Of a DNA stretch of 64,000 nucleotides, positions 59,941 to 64,000 are shown piece by piece (within the stretch, counting starts at the first letter, position 1; each line of letters begins with the position of its first letter). This stretch comes from Ulva prolifera. Lineage: Eukaryota > Chlorophyta > Ulvophyceae > Ulvales > Ulvaceae. The notes under the pieces are model-generated. The model searched no databases. It saw only the letters and a program-made list of their open reading frames with translations, and was not told the DNA's origin. The DNA lies in the NCBI GenBank assembly GCA_023078555.1, contig CM041196.1:12294985-12358984 (forward strand), read 5' to 3'. The position numbers and the translations under genes are program-made.

Positions 59941-60530
59941 CGGCCTGGGACTCGGAGGAGGCTGCATCGATGAATCAGGCGCTTGTGCTCTGTGAGAGGT
60001 CACGGCGTTCTGGGAGCAGACATTGGCATGGAGGAGTAGGATACATAGATGTTTGCGGACGCATTCTGATTCAGGGCAGATCGGATTCGCCGAGCATGCA
60101 TGCAGCGGTGCACCGTCGATGTCTGTGAGCCCGTGTTTCAGTTACAGCGATTCGACAGAGGCGACTGAGGCAGGCGTGCCCGAAAGGTGGATGCCACCTC
60201 AGCAGCGGATGCTTCCATGGGGCTAAATTGACAACATTGTCGGGAGCGTTGGGACGTACATGACCGTCATTGGCGATGTCTGCTTCCTGGTTGGCGTGCT
60301 CCAGGCATGCAGAAGACTGCCCGCCTGAAGCACGCGCGATGACGCTGGCAAGAGGTCAGAGCTTTGCATGTTCCACGGAGAGGCGCTGTGACAGCTCAGA
60401 TAGCCAGGAAGCTTGCTTATCAGGCTCGAGTGTGCTTTGTGGCCGCTGCTGTCGCCATTGGGAGTGGCCTTGGGGAAACTTAATACAAACGGAGGCAGTT
60501 AGGATTTTCCGGATGTGTCGAGTCGTGGAG
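59920..60530. repeat. Truncated copy 4 of the 2.2-kb intergenic repeat
   Basis: Matches 8,800-9,340 and 26,980-27,530, then stops at 'ggatgtgtcgagtc' and jumps into LINE sequence. A deletion removed what is about 2.7 kb in unit A. Confidence 0.7.
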
Positions 60531-60750
60531 CGCCGCGGCGCTGACGTTCGAGAAAGCCAGCGGGTGGGTGACGCACACGTGGCCGATGACCGGCGCGCCC
60601 GGGAAGAACGCGAGGATGTCGCCACGCTGTGCGGGTCTGCGGGACCGGGGCACAACCGGCGACAGGGCAGCTGGTGCCCGGAGCGACTGCTGTGGCGCTT
60701 GCGGCACCGCCTGCGCAGTGCGGGGGGCGGCCGCACCAGCGGGGGCGTCG
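60531..60750 (-). mobile_element. Internal LINE fragment
   Basis: Same passage as 12,092-12,320 (GDILAFFPGAPVIG, CVTHPLA), flanked on the right by the target text 'tgaaattggtggtgtgt'. Its 3' part is deleted. It shows that the LINE insertion is shared by units A and C. Confidence 0.75.
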
Positions 60751-60764
60751 GCGCCGTTTTGAAA

Positions 60765-62645
60765 TTGGTGGTGTGTACATCTGTGTTAGGCTGGCACCAC
60801 AAAAGGTCCAATGATTGGCGCTGCATAGACAACTGACGACAGACAATAGACAACTGGTGACGGCCACGCGGTGATATTCTCTGACATCCGAACGCGTCCG
60901 TGGCTGCACTGAATGCTCGCGAGCGTCACACGCAATGGCGTGCCACTCACGAGTGGTACAGTGGCAGCACTATCAGCGTGCAAGCCTCAGAGGCACAGAA
61001 TCTGCGCGCGGTGCATGCTTTGATAGCTCCCTTGTAAGAAAGCTTAACAGGCGCATCACGCATTGCATGTTCGCTCTCAGGGTATGACTGCTAGCACTCA
61101 GAAGCTTGCTCTGCGCGGGGGAGCACAGAAGTGATGCAATGCTGGTTCAGTCTCCCTGAGATGCAGTCGATGCATGACCAGTGTTTCAGTGGAAGTCCGA
61201 CTGGAGATTCAGTTGGAGATTCGGTAAAATCTGACTGGAAGTGCCACTGCGGTGCCACCACCAGGTGCCTGCTCAGGGGTAAGCAGTTCCTTGAGCGGTT
61301 GTAGTGTTCGTGTGTGTGTGAGTGTATGTTGCAGTTGATTCGGATGAGATTCGGTTTCAGTGTTTGTTTTCTCCCGTTCACTCTTTTGTAAAGTTCCTTG
61401 AGCCCAACTATGTGCATCACCATGACTTCAGGCTTGTAACACACACAGCACTGGAGTGCTGTGCCCGGCACATTCATTAGCTGCCCCAATCGCTGCCCGG
61501 GCGCACGCACAGAAAGACCTCGCCGCTCGCGCGGGTGCGCCAGCATCCCGGCGAACAGCAATTGCGGCCGCGGACACGTTGCTGGCAATTGGCACGCGGC
61601 AAATTTCAACGCAGCGGCGCCATCGTCCAGAGTTCGCCAAGAGGGGGTGCAGCGGGGAGGTGCCAGGCAGCCCGCCGCTCAAGCCGGAAGGCCACTAGCG
61701 AGCGGCGGCAGGTCATCGCCAGGCATTCCCCTATGGCTACAGGCCTGTCTTGTCGCAAGGACAGAACCGGAGAGTTATCTACTCTAGATCTGCACAATGG
61801 ACACACCAGTGCCCAAGCCGGCCAGCTCATGGAAATGCTGTGCCTGTCGTGGTGGTCACCCTGGCGGCCGTACCACCGCGATCAATTGCAAGGATAGCCA
61901 TCCATGGGCGACTTGCGTCGTTTCATCCTCCAGGTGGGAGACTCCATTGACCCTCTGGGCTGGTGTGAGTTGAATTGGTGAACTCGCACTCATCGTCGCG
62001 CGTGCAAGCGCGGCAAGGGATCGCGAACTTATCCAGCGCGGCGCCGGCCACAGTTCACACCGTCCAAGACCCGCAACGGCCGCACCAACTGCTGCGGTGC
62101 TACATGTGTCCGGTTTGCCAGCGAGCATGACTGAAGATCGATATCGTCAGTTTAAGAGCACGGATTGCGCGTTTCCCGCCGACGCCATCGCCGTGGGCCT
62201 TTGCACTGAATATCATCCGAGCTGCGATGCAACTGCGCATCAAACTCACGTGCGCCTGGCGCCCTCACCTGTCTGGAGATCTCGAGTGTTCGAGGTGGTC
62301 CCAACAGCATGCCGCGGCTCAAATTCTTGCGGGCTCTCGCATTCGTGGAAGCCTATTATTGCATGGCCAGACGTGTACCGACGAACATCCGCCTGCGGGT
62401 TACAAAAGAGTGAACCGCCTGCGGGTGCATTCGAGTAGCCGGCCATAGTAGCCGCCTATTCGAGTCCGGCGGTTTCTTGAGGAGCTCGTGCCGACACGCC
62501 AAGCGAATAAACTGCTGACACAGCGGAACATCTGTACTCTTTTCGAACCTGAAGAGCTTCTGTCATCAATTCAGCGTCTGCGCGCTGCCTGGGCGTGGCA
62601 CCGACTCGCCGAGTTCAACACTCAGCTCGGATTACGCCGTGGGTC
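60765..62645 (+). repeat. 5' flank of gene 3
   Basis: Homologous to 12,347-13,816 and 31,081-32,722. It holds the longest version of the shared flank, including about 350 bp missing in unit A. The micro-insertion at 61,296-61,391 lies inside. Confidence 0.65.
61296..61391 (+). mobile_element. 96-bp LINE/SINE-tail insertion with 11-bp TSD
   Basis: 'agttccttgag' at 61,285-61,295 and 61,392-61,402. The insert has a GT-rich start and ends ...cactcttttgtaa. Unit A has the site without the insert at about 12,885. Confidence 0.8.
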
Positions 62646-62785
62646 ATGGAGGTTGCAGTAGGCATTGCAGCCAATGCTTTGGCAATTCCTGGAGTTGAAA
62701 GCATCCTGGAGAGAATCATCAGTGATGCGCGGACCCTGTATCAGATGTATCGGACTCGAGGCAGAGATCGGATGACCTTCGCACT
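62646..62785 (+). CDS. Gene 3 exon 1
   Basis: ATG in 'gggtcATGG'; donor ct|GTGCGC. 46 codons plus 2 nt. Confidence 0.75.
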
Positions 62786-64000
62786 GTGCGCTTCCACAAC
62801 ATCTGTTCATCGTATACAGTGCACGCAGCGTGCCAAACTAATTACAAAAGAGTGAACGGGAGGAAACAAACACTGAAAACGAATCTCATCCGAATCAACA
62901 GCATCATACACACACACCCACCCACACACACGTACCAAACTACTGTCTGGAAGCCCTGGAGGACACCTAATACCATTACGGCTAACACCATTACGGAGTG
63001 TGCCCGTCCACGTCGCTAGGCGTGCTCCAGTTTGCAGGAAACTTTGGCCTGTTCATGAACAACTTCAGTTTAGCTGACTAGAAGTTGTGCAGGGCGGGCC
63101 ACCTGGCCAACTCCAAGGTCCATCAGCTCAGTGGCATTGTCTGGCTCTTGTACATGTAGGAGTTGCATGTGCAGAATGTTTGGTTGGTGTGATCCATGGT
63201 GCAGTGCAGTGCACCTCCAAAACATTCTCAAAAATGACATGTCCGATTCTCGGCTGAGTGCTATTTATTCTTCAGGAGTTCTGTTAAATCCTGATGTGGT
63301 CACCTCGTCAAGTACATTATTCAGTTTCATTTTCAGGTCCATCCAGACGTATCAGGCTGGACATGCAGGTTTATGTGCAATGTTGCGAGTGCCCTGGACG
63401 GTGTCAAGGGCAGTGTCCCGCAGCACGCGGAGCCGGTGGTGCGCGAGCTTGCGGCACTGGTGGCCACGGCGACATCCAAATGCACCAAATATGCAGGCAG
63501 AAACGCATGCTCCAGCATGGTTCACCTTCGCAGCGAGGCGGTGCGCTTGAATTCACCTCTTCCCGTCACAGATGTGTGCAAGTGCGTGTGTTCCATGCCA
63601 CATGTTGATGAACACTAATACTCGGGTTGTCGAGCGTTCAGCCTGTGCGCCAGCCGCGCGCCAACACGCAGCCTAGCTATAGGTACCACCTAGTACAGCC
63701 AATGAGCTGAGCCCCCATGGGTAGAAAGCTGGGCACGTGGCCACTGGAGTCCCACAAGCTCGATGTTTGACCCCGTGGGCCCGTAGCAGTGCACATGGTG
63801 CTCTACATGAAACCAGTGACTGTCTTCAGGAACGCCTTCAGACCATCATGCAAGGCATCCAGCAGCTGCTCCCGCTCCTCACGGTCTCCGTTGCCTCCTC
63901 CGCCAATATTTCCGCCGCCGTCGCCGACCTCCAGAGCCGCGCCGCCTCCCTGCAGGGCTCCTCCGCGGAGGCCGCCGCACACCTCAGCCACTTGGGGGCC
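62646..64000 (+). CDS. Gene 3: third family member, 5' part only
   Basis: Exons 62646-62785, 63369-63540 and 63830 to beyond the window. Lengths of exons 1 and 2 (140 and 172 nt) equal gene 1. Residues: MEVAVGIAANALAIPGVESI, LYQMYRTRGRDRMTFAL | FMCNVASALDGVKG, KYAGRNACSSMVHLRSEA | ERLQTIMQGIQQLLPLLTV, then coiled coil to the edge. All junctions are GT-AG and in phase, with no stop. Intron 1 holds a 90-bp tail insertion. It is expected to continue with U-box-like, kinase and beta-helix exons. Confidence 0.8.
62841..62930 (-). mobile_element. 90-bp LINE/SINE-tail insertion with 12-bp TSD
   Basis: 'cgtgccaaacta' (62,829-62,840) and 'cgtaccaaacta' (62,931-62,942), one mismatch. On the minus strand it ends ...cactcttttgtaat. 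It sits in intron 1 of gene 3; genes 1 and 2 lack it there. Confidence 0.75.
63369..63540 (+). CDS. Gene 3 exon 2
   Basis: 172 nt, same boundaries as in genes 1 and 2, donor gcg|GTGCGC. Confidence 0.8.
63830..64000 (+). CDS. Gene 3 exon 3, cut by the window edge
   Basis: Starts ERLQTIMQGIQQLLPLLTV after tgtcttcag; open to the last base (…AHLSHLGA). Confidence 0.8.

Overview
The window looks like nuclear DNA of a green alga (chlorophyte). GC is fairly high, genes are split into short exons with GTGCG-type donors (GTGCGG, GTGCGC, GTGCGT) and TGCAG acceptors, and the transposon fossils are of kinds common in algae. This assignment is an inference. No rRNA gene, operon or CRISPR array is present.

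The backbone is a tandem array of one multi-domain gene family on the + strand. Two copies are complete. Gene 1 (13,817-21,791) has 10 exons and 1,499 aa; gene 2 (32,723-52,347) has 8 exons and 1,137 aa. Gene 3 starts at 62,646 and runs off the right edge, and the 3' end of a fourth copy lies at 1,089-1,742. I derived the exon models by aligning the copies. All splice phases close, and exon lengths differ between copies only by multiples of three, apart from the altered C-terminus of gene 1. Domain order is: an N-terminal four-helix bundle resembling the HeLo/MLKL-type executioner domain, a coiled coil, a U-box/RING-like module, a protein kinase, and one (gene 2) or two (gene 1) right-handed beta-helix cassettes. 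This could be a cell-death or immune receptor-like family; that is the main candidate for an undescribed system.

Each array unit also carries a degenerate minus-strand relative facing the + genes (2.98-3.69, 22.71-23.75 and 56.0-56.65 kb). Long intergenic segments are shared between units (for example 1-1,087 with 57,740-58,814; 6.55-8.76 with 8.76-10.97 and 26.98-29.2; 24.0-27.0 with 56.8-59.9). The 5' flanks (12.35-13.8, 31.1-32.7, 60.8-62.6) and 3' flanks (1.74-2.58, 21.8-22.7, 52.35-52.91) of the genes are shared too.

The paralogous copies act as empty-site controls and expose several mobile elements. Gene 2 carries a 2.9-kb CACTA-type element (32,891-35,775) and a LINE 3' end (35,961-36,240) in intron 1, and a 10.6-kb CACTA-type element (37,352-47,960) in intron 3. 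The large element contains a 5.2-kb, 94-bp minisatellite and arrays of perfect hairpins. A 1.2-kb hAT element (53,795-54,996) has exact TIRs and an 8-bp TSD. A 5'-truncated LINE lies at 11,161-12,327, and tiny LINE/SINE-tail-like insertions (59-96 bp) lie at 13,512, 61,296 and 62,841. A DIRS-like retroelement fossil (RNase H region) occupies 4.6-6.55 kb.
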